A stretch of 64,000 nucleotides of DNA, from NCBI GenBank assembly GCA_963819855.1, contig CAWFYC010000026.1:1-64000 (forward strand), read 5' to 3'. A model generated the notes under the pieces. The model was not told the origin of the DNA and made no database searches. It saw only the letters and a program-made list of their open reading frames with translations. Shown in pieces: positions 17,274 through 26,202 of the stretch. The position numbers were made by a program, and so were the translations under genes. Source of the stretch: JAMXLO01 sp963819855 (lineage in GTDB: Bacteria; Pseudomonadota; Alphaproteobacteria; Acetobacterales; Acetobacteraceae). Within the stretch, counting starts at the first letter, position 1. The number at the start of each line of letters is the position of its first letter.

Positions 17274-18212
17274 ATGCGAATTGGCGTGCTTGGAGTTGGT
17301 CACTGGCACGCGGGCATGCACGCGAAGGGCGTGCTGGAGGCAGGCGCGCAGATCGCCGCCGTTTGGGACCCCGACCCGCAGGCCGTCGCGCGGTTCGTGG
17401 CACAGAGCGGCGGCGTGGCGCGCCCGGATGCTGCCGCGGTGCTGGACGATCGGCCCGATCTGGTGATCGCGCTCGGCCGCGGCCCCGAGGCGGCGACACG
17501 CCTCGCCTGGCTGATCGAGCAGGACATCCCGATCCTGGCGGACAAGCCGATCGGACTGTCGCATGCTGACGTGGCGCCGCTGGCCGATGCGGCGCGGCAG
17601 CGCGGCCGTTTCGTCGCTGTGGCGCTGGTCAACCGCATCGCCGGTGTCGTCGAAGCGCTCGGCGACGCCGGCCGACCCGCCCATATCCACTTCCGCATCA
17701 TCAATGGTCATCCGCGGCGGTATCGCGACTGGGGCGTGCCGTGGATGCTCGACCCGCGGCAGAGCGGCGGCGGCGCGTTGCGCAATCTCGGCGTTCATGG
17801 CGTGGACGCGTTCCTGACGCTCGCCGGCGAGCAGGCGGTGCGCGTGGACCATGCGGCATTTCACAGCATCTTCGGCGAGGCCGTCGAGGACTATGCCTGC
17901 GTCGTGCTGCGTGCCGCCGACGGGATGCTGGGAGTGATCGAAGCCGGCTACACGCATCCCGACACGAGCGGGAGCTACGAGTGGCGGATCAACGCGCGGC
18001 ACTGCGCACTGGTGGACACCGGGGCGCGACTGACCGCGACGCCCGATCGGGCGTTGGATCCGGCGGCCTATGTGCCGTCCAGCCAGCGCTACAGCATGTT
18101 CGTGGCCGATACGCTGGCACGCATGACCGATGGCCGCCCGCCGGCGGTCTCGCTGGGGGAATTCGCCCGGGCGACCGAGATCGTCGATCAGGCGTACGGT
18201 TTCGCGGGATAA
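17274..18212 (+). CDS. Gfo/Idh/MocA-family oxidoreductase
   Basis: A 312-residue NAD(P)-dependent oxidoreductase. The N-terminal Rossmann domain begins MRIGVLGVGHWHAGMHAKG; the family's nucleotide-site lysine lies in ILADKPIGLS (about residue 90), and the C-terminal alpha/beta domain carries GGGALRNLGVHGVDAF, matching the G-G-G-x-x-x-D-x-x-x-H pattern. Substrates of the family are sugars, inositols and similar polyols. It starts 10 bases after the ATPase stop, so it belongs to the same operon, but its substrate is unknown. Confidence 0.85.
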   Translation: MRIGVLGVGHWHAGMHAKGVLEAGAQIAAVWDPDPQAVARFVAQSGGVARPDAAAVLDDRPDLVIALGRGPEAATRLAWLIEQDIPILADKPIGLSHADVAPLADAARQRGRFVAVALVNRIAGVVEALGDAGRPAHIHFRIINGHPRRYRDWGVPWMLDPRQSGGGALRNLGVHGVDAFLTLAGEQAVRVDHAAFHSIFGEAVEDYACVVLRAADGMLGVIEAGYTHPDTSGSYEWRINARHCALVDTGARLTATPDRALDPAAYVPSSQRYSMFVADTLARMTDGRPPAVSLGEFARATEIVDQAYGFAG

Positions 18213-18313
18213 GTCCCACTCGGCTGCCCACTTCCCGAGTGGGCACGATTGTGGTTGACGCACCGCCCACCGCGTCGCTCACTCCCGACAACAGCAATTC
18301 GGGAGATCGTCCG

Positions 18314-19681
18314 TTGAGCGAAACGCTCCTGCGCGACATCGCCGAGTTCTGCCGCAGCGCCCGGATGGCGGAATCCACCTTCGGGCGACTGGCGGTGAAC
18401 GACGGCAAGCTGGTCAACCGCCTGCGCCTTGGCGGGCGGGTCACCACCGATACAGTGGAGCGCGTCCACGCCTTCATCGCGCGCGAGCCGCATCGCGCCG
18501 TGAACGGCACGCCGGCCCGCGTCGCGGCCGCGCTGCCGGAACCCCCCGCCGGCACCGTCCACAACTTCCGCTTCTACGACAACCGACAGAAATATCTGCT
18601 GTTCGTCACCACCTGCGGCGAAAAGTGGGTCATCGCCCAACGCGTGGGCATGGAGCTGGCCAACATCCATCCGCGCCCGCCGGCACTGCGGTTGTTCGAC
18701 GCCGGCATGGGCGACGGCACCGTGCTCGCACGCACCATGCGCGCCATGCACAACCGCTTCCCCACCATGCCGTTCTACATCGTCGGCAAGGAGATCAGCC
18801 TCGAGGACGTGCGCCTGGTGCTGGAGAAGATGCCCGACCGGCTGTTCGAGCATCCCGCGACCGTGCTGGTGATGACCAACATGGCCTATTCCGAGGCGCC
18901 ATGGCTGAAGCCGAATTCGGTCAATGCCGCCACCAGCCTGGTCTGGCACGAGTTGTCGCTCACCGGTAACACAGCGCACGAGTTCGAGACCCAGATCACC
19001 GATCTCGGCCCGTTCCTTTCCGATCACTGGCGCGCCCGCATGAGCCGCACCAGCGGCAATCCGGTGTACGAAAAGCCGGTCGTACTGGTGATCTATCGCG
19101 AGGACCACCGGTTCCTGCTCGACCAGGTACGCCCCCGCCGCGGCTTCACCGACGCCGAATACGATCTGGTGATCGCCTCGCAGCCGTATCGTGCGCGTGC
19201 GACGCTGGAGTTCAAGGCACGCCGCGTGGTGGCGCCGCTGGCACGTGCGCTCGCCCCGGGCGGGCGGCTGATCGCGATCCACTCGCACGGCGACGATCCG
19301 GGGCTGGAGATCATCCAGCGCATCTGGCCCGGCGAGGACCCGTTCACCACCGATCGCCACGCCTTGCTGCGAGCGACCAAGGCGGAACTCGGCAGCGCCG
19401 GGCGGGACCTGAATTTTTCGGCGTACGCCGATGCGCGGTCGCTGTTCCGTTACGACATGCACACGTTGCCGAGTGAGATCAGCGACACGATCGGCACCTC
19501 GACGCTGTTCGCCGCGTGGAACGCCGCGGTGTATGTCGCGCAGATCGAGGACCAGCGACTGTCCGAGGCGATCAGCAGCGGCGCCTATCTGGACGCCACC
19601 AAGGCGGTGCTGCGCGATCACGGCGGACTGTGGTTCTGGGACGAATCCTACGTGATCTCGCGCAAGCGGGATTCCGGCTGA
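18314..19681 (+). CDS. SAM-dependent methyltransferase-like protein
   Basis: A protein of about 455 residues. I take the TTG at 18314 because GGGAGAT lies at the right distance; a GTG at 18251 would add 21 residues. The first 60 residues (LLRDIAEFCRSARMAESTFG; DGKLVNRLRLGGRVTTDTVE) look like a small helix-turn-helix-type domain. The catalytic part has a SAM-binding-like strand and loop LRLFDAGMGDGTVLARTM and a second glycine-rich strand LAPGGRLIAIHSHG. I know it only as a conserved methyltransferase-like protein in alphaproteobacteria; the substrate is not known. Its stop overlaps the start of the methylenetetrahydrofolate-reductase-like gene (TGATG), a pairing that points to one-carbon transfer. 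Confidence 0.75.
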   Translation: MSETLLRDIAEFCRSARMAESTFGRLAVNDGKLVNRLRLGGRVTTDTVERVHAFIAREPHRAVNGTPARVAAALPEPPAGTVHNFRFYDNRQKYLLFVTTCGEKWVIAQRVGMELANIHPRPPALRLFDAGMGDGTVLARTMRAMHNRFPTMPFYIVGKEISLEDVRLVLEKMPDRLFEHPATVLVMTNMAYSEAPWLKPNSVNAATSLVWHELSLTGNTAHEFETQITDLGPFLSDHWRARMSRTSGNPVYEKPVVLVIYREDHRFLLDQVRPRRGFTDAEYDLVIASQPYRARATLEFKARRVVAPLARALAPGGRLIAIHSHGDDPGLEIIQRIWPGEDPFTTDRHALLRATKAELGSAGRDLNFSAYADARSLFRYDMHTLPSEISDTIGTSTLFAAWNAAVYVAQIEDQRLSEAISSGAYLDATKAVLRDHGGLWFWDESYVISRKRDSG

Positions 19682-20538
19682 TGGACGCAACCACTCTCAC
19701 CACGGCGCAGCGTCAACGCGCGGCGACGCTGATCGGCGACTGCTCGATCGAATTGTCGCCGCGCGACGAGTTTGCCGGTGAGGCGCTGCGCAAACTGCTC
19801 GCCCCCGGCACGTCGGTGTTCGTCAACCATCCGTCGAGCGTGACCCACCACGATATCGTCGCCGCCTGCGGGCGGCTGCATCGCGCCGGGTTCGTTCCGG
19901 TGCCGCATGTCGCGGCCCGGCGGCTGGCGAGTTTCACCCAGGCAAGCGATTTCCTGCAGCGTGCGGCGGGTGAGGCGGGGGTCGATCGTATCCTGCTGAT
20001 TGGCGGCGACGACAGCCCGGTGGGACCGTTCCGCGCGAGCCTCGATCTGCTGGCCACCGGCGTGCTGGAGCGGCACGGCATCGGCCAGGTCGCGTTCGGC
20101 GGCTATCCGGAGGGCCATCCTGCGATCGACGTGGCCACACTAGACGCGGCGCTGCGGGCCAAGGTGGCGCTGGCACGGCAGGGCGGGCTCGCGGTGTCGC
20201 TGGTGACGCAGTTCAGCTTCGAGGCCGGGCCGATCCTGCACTGGATCGCCGCACAGCGGACGCTTGGCATCGACTGCCCGGTGCATGTCGGTGTCGCCGG
20301 GCCGGCCAATGTGGCGACGCTGGCGAAGTTCGCGATCCGCTGCGGCATCGGTGCGTCGCTGCGCGCCCTGGCCCGCGGTCACACGGCGTTCGCGCGTATC
20401 CTGGTGGAGGCTGGGCCGGATGCGCTGATCGGCGACCTGGTGGCAGGCGAAAGCGCACATGCGGCGATCGCTGGGCTGCACGTGTTCACATTTGGTGGCG
20501 TACGGCGTGCCGCGGAGTGGATCCGCGCCAACGCCTGA
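19681..20538 (+). CDS. Methylenetetrahydrofolate reductase-like protein
   Basis: A 285-residue protein of the MetF family, a flavin-dependent TIM barrel that reduces methylene-THF to methyl-THF or runs the reverse in methyl catabolism. The strand LLIGGDDSPVGPFRASLDLL is the most characteristic part, followed by VAFGGYPEGHP and VTQFSFEAGPI. The ATG at 19681 overlaps the previous stop. It is the last gene of the operon. In the biosynthetic route metF is normally near methionine genes; here it ends a transporter/dehydrogenase operon, so a catabolic or salvage role for a methylated compound is a fair inference. Confidence 0.8.
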   Translation: MDATTLTTAQRQRAATLIGDCSIELSPRDEFAGEALRKLLAPGTSVFVNHPSSVTHHDIVAACGRLHRAGFVPVPHVAARRLASFTQASDFLQRAAGEAGVDRILLIGGDDSPVGPFRASLDLLATGVLERHGIGQVAFGGYPEGHPAIDVATLDAALRAKVALARQGGLAVSLVTQFSFEAGPILHWIAAQRTLGIDCPVHVGVAGPANVATLAKFAIRCGIGASLRALARGHTAFARILVEAGPDALIGDLVAGESAHAAIAGLHVFTFGGVRRAAEWIRANA

Positions 20539-20705
20539 TTGCGGCAACACTGCGGAACAAAACAGGAAGTTGCGAAGCCGGCTGCCGCAGTGCCGCCAAA
20601 TTACCCGTGGAAACTTACCGAAAGGACGCAGGGTGTCCTTCCTATTTGGCAACATGTCGATTGCGGATAGGTTTGCGTCACGAAGTCTGGAGGTGATGGG
20701 GACCA

Positions 20706-21032
20706 ATGATCAGGACCGGGTTCGTTCTGGCAGTGCTGGCAGGCTTCAGCGGCGCTGCACATGCCGGGCACCCCTCTCGCGGGATTGACCTGGTGAACCG
20801 CTCGCACGCCACCGTGTCCTCTTTCTTTGTGTCGAATGCCGGCAGTGAGCGGTGGGATGAGGACCTGTTGGGTCGGCGAGGACTGCAACCGAACCACTTC
20901 GTGCAGCTTGACCTGCCGGATCCGGGCGGCCTTTGCCGTCTCGACTTCAAAATAATGTTCATCGACGGGACCAGCGTGATCCGCCGCGATATCGATGTCT
21001 GCGAGCTGCGGACCTACGCACTCACCGATTGA
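20706..21032 (+). CDS. Small exported protein, 108 aa
   Basis: A 108-residue protein with a signal peptide (MIRTGFVLAVLAGFSGAAHA, cut before GHPSRG). The mature domain of about 88 residues contains IDLVNRSHATVSSFFVSNAG, ERWDEDLLG, a Cys in GLCRLDFKIMFIDG and a second in DIDVCEL, so one disulfide is possible. This layout (N-R-S..T-I..W..DLLG...C..D....DG...C) recurs in small periplasmic proteins of proteobacteria with no assigned function. It follows the MetF-like gene after a gap of 167 bases and converges with the thiolase gene. Confidence 0.7.
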   Translation: MIRTGFVLAVLAGFSGAAHAGHPSRGIDLVNRSHATVSSFFVSNAGSERWDEDLLGRRGLQPNHFVQLDLPDPGGLCRLDFKIMFIDGTSVIRRDIDVCELRTYALTD

Positions 21033-21047
21033 TCGCCGGTCCCGACG

Positions 21048-22202
21048 TTACAGCGTCGCCTGCGTCCCGAGGATCACCGTTGCCTGCGCCGACAGCACAC
21101 CGCCGTTGCCATGCACCAACGCGGTCTCCGCCTGCGCGACTTGGCGCACACCGCATTCGCCGCGCAACTGGCGCACTGCCTCGATCAGCAGGAACAGGCC
21201 GTACATACCGGGGTGGCAGTACGACAGCCCGCCACCGTTGGTGTTCACCGGCAGACTGCCCTTCGGTCCGATGCGTCCCCCGCTCACGAAGCGCCCGCCC
21301 TCGCCCTTCGGGCAGAAGCCCAGATCCTCGAGGAACAGGATCGTGTTGATGGTGAATGCATCGTACAGCGCGAGCACATCGATGTCGGTCTCGCGCAGCC
21401 GCGCCATCCGGTAGGCTGCGGCGCCTGATTCGCGCGCGCCTGTCACGGTGAGGTCCGGCATCGAGGAAATCGACGCATGCGTGATCGCCTGACCGCAGCC
21501 GAGAACATAGACCGGGGGCCTGGCCATCGCGCGCGCACGATCGGCGGACATCATCACGATGGCACCGCCGCCGTCGGTGATCAGGCAGCAATCGCGCACG
21601 GTGAACGGATGACTGATCGGCCGTGCCGACAAGACCTCGGCGATGGTGAGCGGCTGTTTCTCCCACGCAACCGGATTCAACAGCGCCCACTCACGCGCGG
21701 CCACCGCCACCTCGGCCAGTTGCTCGCGTGTGGTGCCGAATTCGTGCATGTGGCGCGACGCGGCAAGCGCATAGGCGGTGGCAGGCAGGAACGGCCGGAA
21801 GGGCGTTTCGTACGGGTTGTACTCGCGCGCCGAGGCCTGGCGGCGACCGACAGTGCGCTGCGTGCTGCCATAGGCGATCACCGCGACGGAACACAGGCCG
21901 GCCGCGAGCGCGGCCTGCGCGTGCGCGACGTGCACCTCGAACGACGAACCGCCGACGATGGTGGAATCGGTGTATGCCGCAGGCAGGCGCAGATATTCGC
22001 ACAGCGACATCGCCGAGGTGCGCGCCTGAGTGGCGGCGCAGAAGATGCCGTCCACGTCGCGCAGTTTCAGGCCGCAGTCGGCGAGCGCGCGATGGATGCC
22101 CTGCGCCATCAGGTCGAGCGGGCTCATGTTGGCGGCGACCGCGCCGATGTCGGATTCCGCGGCGCCGACGATGGCGGCGCTGCCGCGCGTGAGACCGTTC
22201 AT
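21048..22202 (-). CDS. Thiolase-like protein, SCP-x type
   Basis: A 384-residue protein of the SCP-x/lipid-transfer thiolase group, expected to cleave or form a beta-ketoacyl-CoA. Recognisable parts are AIVGAAESDIG at the N-terminus, VAHAQAALAAGLCSVAVIAYGS, LYDAFTINTILFLEDLGFCP, the glycine-rich LPVNTNGGGLSYCHPG, and ALVHGNGGVLSA near the end. The His of the NTNGG..HPG region is kept; the usual N-terminal active-site Cys region reads VGGSSFEVH, with Ser in place of Cys, as in many members of this group. The ATG overlaps the stop of the DUF35 gene; such pairs (thiolase with DUF35) work together in acyl-CoA metabolism. It is the last gene of the long leftward cluster. Confidence 0.85.
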   Translation of the reverse strand: MNGLTRGSAAIVGAAESDIGAVAANMSPLDLMAQGIHRALADCGLKLRDVDGIFCAATQARTSAMSLCEYLRLPAAYTDSTIVGGSSFEVHVAHAQAALAAGLCSVAVIAYGSTQRTVGRRQASAREYNPYETPFRPFLPATAYALAASRHMHEFGTTREQLAEVAVAAREWALLNPVAWEKQPLTIAEVLSARPISHPFTVRDCCLITDGGGAIVMMSADRARAMARPPVYVLGCGQAITHASISSMPDLTVTGARESGAAAYRMARLRETDIDVLALYDAFTINTILFLEDLGFCPKGEGGRFVSGGRIGPKGSLPVNTNGGGLSYCHPGMYGLFLLIEAVRQLRGECGVRQVAQAETALVHGNGGVLSAQATVILGTQATL

Positions 22203-22585
22203 GGCGTGCCGTCCGCCGGCGTGAACACCGGAGAGGGCGGTTCGTCGCCGACTGCTGGGTGCACACGAAACTTCACCCGCATGCCGATGCGCACGTCGAG
22301 CGGCGCGATGTCCTCGACGCGGCTCATCAAACGGAAGCCTTCGTCGACGTCGATCAGCGCGACATTATAGGGATCGCCCTTCTGCGGGGTCACCACTGTG
22401 GTCGCATATACCGTGCCCAGCCCCTGACTCACCCGCCATTGCAGATTGTCGTTGCCGGTGGTCGGACAGATCACGCGCGGATAGAACACCGCGGCGTTGG
22501 CGTCAGGGCTGAACTGATACGCGAGTTCGCCCTTCCCCAGATGCTCGAGATAGACGCCGAGCGGTGAAGCCGGTGCGTTCGCCAT
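22199..22585 (-). CDS. OB-fold DUF35 protein
   Basis: A 128-residue protein with the C-terminal OB-fold of the DUF35 family (GTVYATTVVTPQKGDPYNVA; RVEDIAPLDVRIGMRVKFR). The N-terminal rubredoxin-like zinc knuckle is degenerate: only one Cys (RVICPT) is visible. DUF35 proteins serve as partners of thiolases and hydratases. The ATG overlaps the dioxygenase stop (ATGA) and its own stop overlaps the thiolase start (ATGA), so the trio is translationally linked. Confidence 0.85.
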   Translation of the reverse strand: MANAPASPLGVYLEHLGKGELAYQFSPDANAAVFYPRVICPTTGNDNLQWRVSQGLGTVYATTVVTPQKGDPYNVALIDVDEGFRLMSRVEDIAPLDVRIGMRVKFRVHPAVGDEPPSPVFTPADGTP

Positions 22586-23466
22586 CACACCGGCCTGTCG
22601 CCCGCCACGGTGACGCGGTGACCGGAGCGGGTGTGCGGCCAGTAGTCCCACATCGCGCGATGCTGCACGCAGCGATTGTCCCAGAACGCGATGGAGTTTT
22701 CCTGCCAGCGGAAGCGGCACTGCCACAGGGGGCTTTCCGCATGGTCCCACAGGTAGTTCAGGATCGCATTGCTCTCGTCGCGCGGCACGCCGACGATGCG
22801 CTCGGTGAAGCCGCGGTTGACGTAGAGCGCCTTCTTGCCGGTGACCGGATGCGTGCGGATCACCGGATGTTCGGCGCGGGGATAGACCAGCTTATCGGCA
22901 ACGCCGAGGTTGGCATAGGTGCCGCGATAGGCAGCCTCGCCGTCGTGGATCGCGGTGAGGCCCTCCAGATAGCGCTTCATGCGATCCGACAGCGCCTCAT
23001 AGGCGGCGTACATCGAGGCAAACAGCGTGTCGCCGCCGCGCGGCGGGCACTTGCGGATATACAGGATGCTGCCCATCGGCGGTTCCACATCGCAGGAAAC
23101 GTCGCTGTGCCAGCCTTCACCGTTGGCGCGCGGCGAATCCTTGTCGGCGTGGATGATCATCAGCTCCGGATGGCCGGGCTCGTGTGGCGCGGCCGGATGG
23201 ATATGCAGCTTGCCGAAGCCGCGGCCGAATTCGAGGTGCTGTTCGTCGCTGATGTGCTGGTCGCGGAAGAAGATCACAAGGTTCTCCGCCAGCGCGCGAT
23301 GGATTTCCTCGAAGGTCTGGTTGCCAGGCGGTTTGGCGAGATCGACGCCGCCGATCTCGGCGCCGATGATCGGCGTCATTTTGTCAACGGTGATCGACTC
23401 GTAAGGCGCCGACTCATCAGCGTTGTGCTTGTAGCGTGGACCGTTGTTGCCGCGCAGGACGCTCAT
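22585..23466 (-). CDS. TauD-type 2-oxoglutarate dioxygenase
   Basis: A 293-residue Fe(II)/2-oxoglutarate-dependent dioxygenase of the TauD/TfdA family. The iron triad is WHSDVS (His and Asp) and CVQHRAMWDY (His); the 2-oxoglutarate-binding Arg is in SGHRVTVAG. Typical family phrases are GAEIGGVDLAKP near the N-terminus, NLVIFFRDQ, and PVIRTHPVTGKKALYVN. Substrates in this family include sulfonates, aryloxyalkanoates and alkyl sulfates. The ATG at 23466 is taken. A second member of the family lies at 50499-51338. Its place in a cluster with thiolase, P450 and PaaABCD suggests an oxygenation step in the breakdown of an organic acid. Confidence 0.9.
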   Translation of the reverse strand: MSVLRGNNGPRYKHNADESAPYESITVDKMTPIIGAEIGGVDLAKPPGNQTFEEIHRALAENLVIFFRDQHISDEQHLEFGRGFGKLHIHPAAPHEPGHPELMIIHADKDSPRANGEGWHSDVSCDVEPPMGSILYIRKCPPRGGDTLFASMYAAYEALSDRMKRYLEGLTAIHDGEAAYRGTYANLGVADKLVYPRAEHPVIRTHPVTGKKALYVNRGFTERIVGVPRDESNAILNYLWDHAESPLWQCRFRWQENSIAFWDNRCVQHRAMWDYWPHTRSGHRVTVAGDRPV

Positions 23467-23631
23467 GAACCATCTCCCTCGGCCGAATGCGGGCCGAAAT
23501 TGTAGCGCAGATTTATTCAGGTGCGTAGAAGGACTGGTTGGGAGTCCCTGGACGACCGAACAACCTCTCACCGCGCCAGCCAGCGATTACCCGAGCAGTA
23601 ATGCGAACCAAGCTGGCGCACTTCGACAGCC

Positions 23632-24243
23632 CTACACGCCCCGCGCCACATCCGGGTAGAATTGCGGGGCCTCGCGCCGATCCATCATGCCATAATCGCG
23701 GATCACCCGAACGCAGCGGTGACGCACCGACGCAGGTACCCGGCGGTCCTCCGCGACGGCCGGATCGCCCCACGATATCAGGCGCAGCAGCTTCCCCGGC
23801 GTGGTGATGCTTTCGTACAGTTCGGAGTCATGCACGCCGGTACCCGGGGACTCGGGCACCTGGTCACCTTCGTAGATGCTGACCACCTTCGCCGCGCCGA
23901 CGACGGTTGCGTCGAGCCGCTGCTGCTCCAGAGTGCGGCCAGGCGGAAGCTGGGTGTCTGCCGTGATCTCGCCGACGCGCAGATGGTAGTCCTCGAACAC
24001 TTCGAAGCGACCCTTTTCCTGCACGCCGTGGTGCATCGCATGGGTGCGCCAGCGGATCACCGATTTCTCATCAGCCCAGGTCGAGAGCGACAGCAGCCGT
24101 CCCTCCGTTCGGCGGCTCCGGTAACGCTCGTTTTCGACGAAGCCATCGATCCGCTCGAGTTCTGGGCGTAGCTGCTTCGCCAGCGCAAGATATTGATCCC
24201 AGCGATCCGCCTTAGGCTGCACTTCGAAGATCACGGCGAACAT
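23632..24243 (-). CDS. Dimeric-barrel (antibiotic monooxygenase-like) protein
   Basis: A 203-residue protein whose N-terminal 100 residues form an antibiotic-biosynthesis-monooxygenase-type ferredoxin-like barrel: MFAVIFEVQPKADRWDQYL, LRPELERIDGFVENERYRS, LLSLSTWADEKSVIRWRTHA. The second half repeats a similar layout (VVSIYEGDQ, LLRLISWGDPAVAED), so it may be a fused pair of barrels. These proteins are small oxygenases, isomerases or heme-degrading enzymes; some have no known activity. The start is the ATG at 24243. It lies 13 bases after the hydrolase stop in the same cluster. Confidence 0.75.
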   Translation of the reverse strand: MFAVIFEVQPKADRWDQYLALAKQLRPELERIDGFVENERYRSRRTEGRLLSLSTWADEKSVIRWRTHAMHHGVQEKGRFEVFEDYHLRVGEITADTQLPPGRTLEQQRLDATVVGAAKVVSIYEGDQVPESPGTGVHDSELYESITTPGKLLRLISWGDPAVAEDRRVPASVRHRCVRVIRDYGMMDRREAPQFYPDVARGV

Positions 24244-24256
24244 GGCGCTCTCCTTT

Positions 24257-25219
24257 TCAGTTCGCGCAGGGTGGCTCATCGCCGCCCGTGAGGAAATTCT
24301 GCGCTTCGCGATACAGCGCATAACGGCTCGTCTCGAGATGCATCAGATGCGTGCCGCGGCTGACCTTCACATCGCGCTTGATCGGCGCGGTGAAGGCGCG
24401 GAACAGCCAGGCGGCATCGCTATCCGTGCACATGCTGTCCCACTCGCCGCGAATGATCGCCACCGGTGCGTGCACCCGGGCAGGGTCGTAGGCGAGGTCG
24501 CCCGCCCAGGCGCGAGCTATGTCGAACCATGGTCCGCTTGGTGTTTGCACGCTGGGTGGTGTTCGCGTCCGGCTGGCCGGATCGCTGTCCAGGTAGCCCT
24601 CGCTCCATTCGGCGAAATGACGGCGCGACAACACTGGCAGCTCACCTTGAGGTACCTCCGCGGTGAAGCGCTGCCACTGGTCCTGCAGCGAAACCAGGCG
24701 CCATGCCGGATAGTCTTGCGCGGCGCGACCGTTGCGGCGCGCGATGGCGCCGAACAACACCAGCCGCCGCACCAGCTTCGGGAACAGTGCAGCGAAGCAG
24801 CACGCGACGATCGTGCCCCAGGAATGCGCGACGAGGGAGATCCGTTCCGTGCCATGGTGCTGACAGATGAACCGCACGGCCTGCTCGAGCTGCCGGCTGG
24901 CATCCTCGACAGTGCAGAGCGGATCGCGACATTCCGGCGGTTCAGCCATTGCAGGGTAGTGGTCGGAATGGCCGTAGCCGTGGAAGTCGAAGCCCCAGAC
25001 GTGGAAGCCGGCCTCGCACAGTTCATCGCGCCAGGAACGGCCATCGAAGCGATGCGCGATCGACAGCGCGGACGGGAACGTTGCGCCGTGCACATACAGC
25101 ACGACATCCGCTGCGGGAACGCCGGTGGGCGGCGGCAGATGACGCAGGAACAGTGACAGCCCGGCGTGACTGCTCGGAATGCGGAAGTGCGTCTCACGCG
25201 GATCGAGCAATGCAGGCAT
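24257..25219 (-). CDS. Alpha/beta hydrolase
   Basis: A 320-residue alpha/beta hydrolase. The oxyanion-hole region is VLYVHGATFPSAL, the nucleophile elbow ISLVAHSWGTIVA (Ser in A-H-S-W-G), the acid probably in IIRGEWDSMC, and the His in GTHLMHLE. There is no signal peptide, so it is cytosolic. It could hydrolyse an ester, a C-C bond or a lactone; the substrate cannot be told. It sits between the RidA-type gene (84-base gap) and the dimeric-barrel gene. Confidence 0.85.
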   Translation of the reverse strand: MPALLDPRETHFRIPSSHAGLSLFLRHLPPPTGVPAADVVLYVHGATFPSALSIAHRFDGRSWRDELCEAGFHVWGFDFHGYGHSDHYPAMAEPPECRDPLCTVEDASRQLEQAVRFICQHHGTERISLVAHSWGTIVACCFAALFPKLVRRLVLFGAIARRNGRAAQDYPAWRLVSLQDQWQRFTAEVPQGELPVLSRRHFAEWSEGYLDSDPASRTRTPPSVQTPSGPWFDIARAWAGDLAYDPARVHAPVAIIRGEWDSMCTDSDAAWLFRAFTAPIKRDVKVSRGTHLMHLETSRYALYREAQNFLTGGDEPPCAN

Positions 25220-25303
25220 TGGCGGGTCTCCATCGGTGTCGTCCCGATATGCGTCGCCAAACGCCGTGCGGCCACGCGCGTTGCTTCGGCCGCGGCCGAA
25301 GCG

Positions 25304-25696
25304 TCACACCACCGCGATCGCGCTCATCTCGATCAGGTAGTCGGGATGGGTGAACTTGCTCACCTCGACCAGCGTGGAGGCCGGCGGCGGCGAGGCGAAA
25401 TACTCGCGCCGCACTTTATGGATCGGCGCCAGGTTCTCCATGTTGCGCACATAGACATCGACGCGGCAGACATCGGCGAGCGTGCCGCCGGCGGCTTCCA
25501 CCGCGGCCTTGACGTTCTCGCACACCTGCCGGGTCTGTGCCTCGACGTCGCCGATGCCGGCGATGGTGCCGTCCGGCCGTTGCGCGACCATGCCGGAGAT
25601 GAACACCAGCCTGCCGGTCGCTTCGACGGCAATTGCCTGTGCGAAGTGCCCGCCCGGTTTCGGTGCCTTGTCGGTGGTGATCGCCTGTCGCGGCAT
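25304..25696 (-). CDS. RidA/YjgF-family protein, lacks key Arg
   Basis: A 130-residue protein of the Rid family, whose founding member RidA hydrolyses reactive imines. Family phrases are LVFISGMVAQRPDG, QTRQVCENVKAAVEAAGGTL, RVDVYVRN and YLIEMSAIAVV. The Arg that anchors the substrate carboxylate in RidA (in P-A-R-S/T) is replaced here: the motif reads PPASTLVEV. It therefore belongs to another Rid subgroup, members of which are often found in catabolic operons. It lies 17 bases downstream of paaD. Confidence 0.85.
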   Translation of the reverse strand: MPRQAITTDKAPKPGGHFAQAIAVEATGRLVFISGMVAQRPDGTIAGIGDVEAQTRQVCENVKAAVEAAGGTLADVCRVDVYVRNMENLAPIHKVRREYFASPPPASTLVEVSKFTHPDYLIEMSAIAVV

Positions 25697-25713
25697 GGTT
25701 TCCTCCCTGTCGG

Positions 25714-26202
25714 TCAGTGGCACTTGAAGGCGTCGAACGGTTCGCGGCAGGCGCGGCAGCGGTGCAGCGACTTGCACGCGGTCGAGCCGAATTCGCTGAT
25801 CTGTTCGGTGTCGGCGCTGCCGCACAGCGGGCAGGTGGGGTGAGCCTCGCCGAACAGCGCGCGGCGCGACGCGGTGTGCTCCGGTGGCGCGATGCCGAAC
25901 GCCTCGAGCTTGCGGCGCGCCGCATCGGTCAGCCAGTCGGTGGTCCAGGCGGGTGACAGGCTGGTGCGGATGTGTGCCTCGATGCCGGCGCGGGCGAGTG
26001 CCGTTTCGATCTCCAACGTGATCAGGTTCATCGCCGGGCAACCGGAATATGTGGGCGTGATGGTGACCTCGACGGTCTCGTTATGCACCGACACGTCGCG
26101 CAGGATGCCGAGATCGGCGATGGTCAGCACCGGGATTTCCGGATCGCAGACCGTTTCCAGCGCGGCAAGCGCACGCTCGCGCAGCGATGCGGCGGCTACC
26201 AT
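25714..26202 (-). CDS. paaD: PaaD-like phenylacetyl-CoA epoxidase assembly protein
   Basis: A 162-residue PaaD-like protein. The N-terminal part is a DUF59/MIP18 domain (ETVCDPEIPVLTIADLGIL; PTYSGCPAMNLITLEIE), and the C-terminal part carries a zinc ribbon (CPLCGS and CRACREPF). PaaD is needed for the maturation of the PaaABCE epoxidase, probably for iron-sulfur cluster delivery. The ATG overlaps the paaC stop by seven bases. No paaE reductase gene follows, which is where it lies in the classical operon; a RidA-type gene does instead. Confidence 0.9.
   Translation of the reverse strand: MVAAASLRERALAALETVCDPEIPVLTIADLGILRDVSVHNETVEVTITPTYSGCPAMNLITLEIETALARAGIEAHIRTSLSPAWTTDWLTDAARRKLEAFGIAPPEHTASRRALFGEAHPTCPLCGSADTEQISEFGSTACKSLHRCRACREPFDAFKCH

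Noticed and set aside
15648..18263. Minus-strand open frame of 871 codons
   Set aside because: Antisense to the binding protein, ATPase and Gfo/Idh genes; His/Arg-rich, with no domain; an artefact of high G+C.
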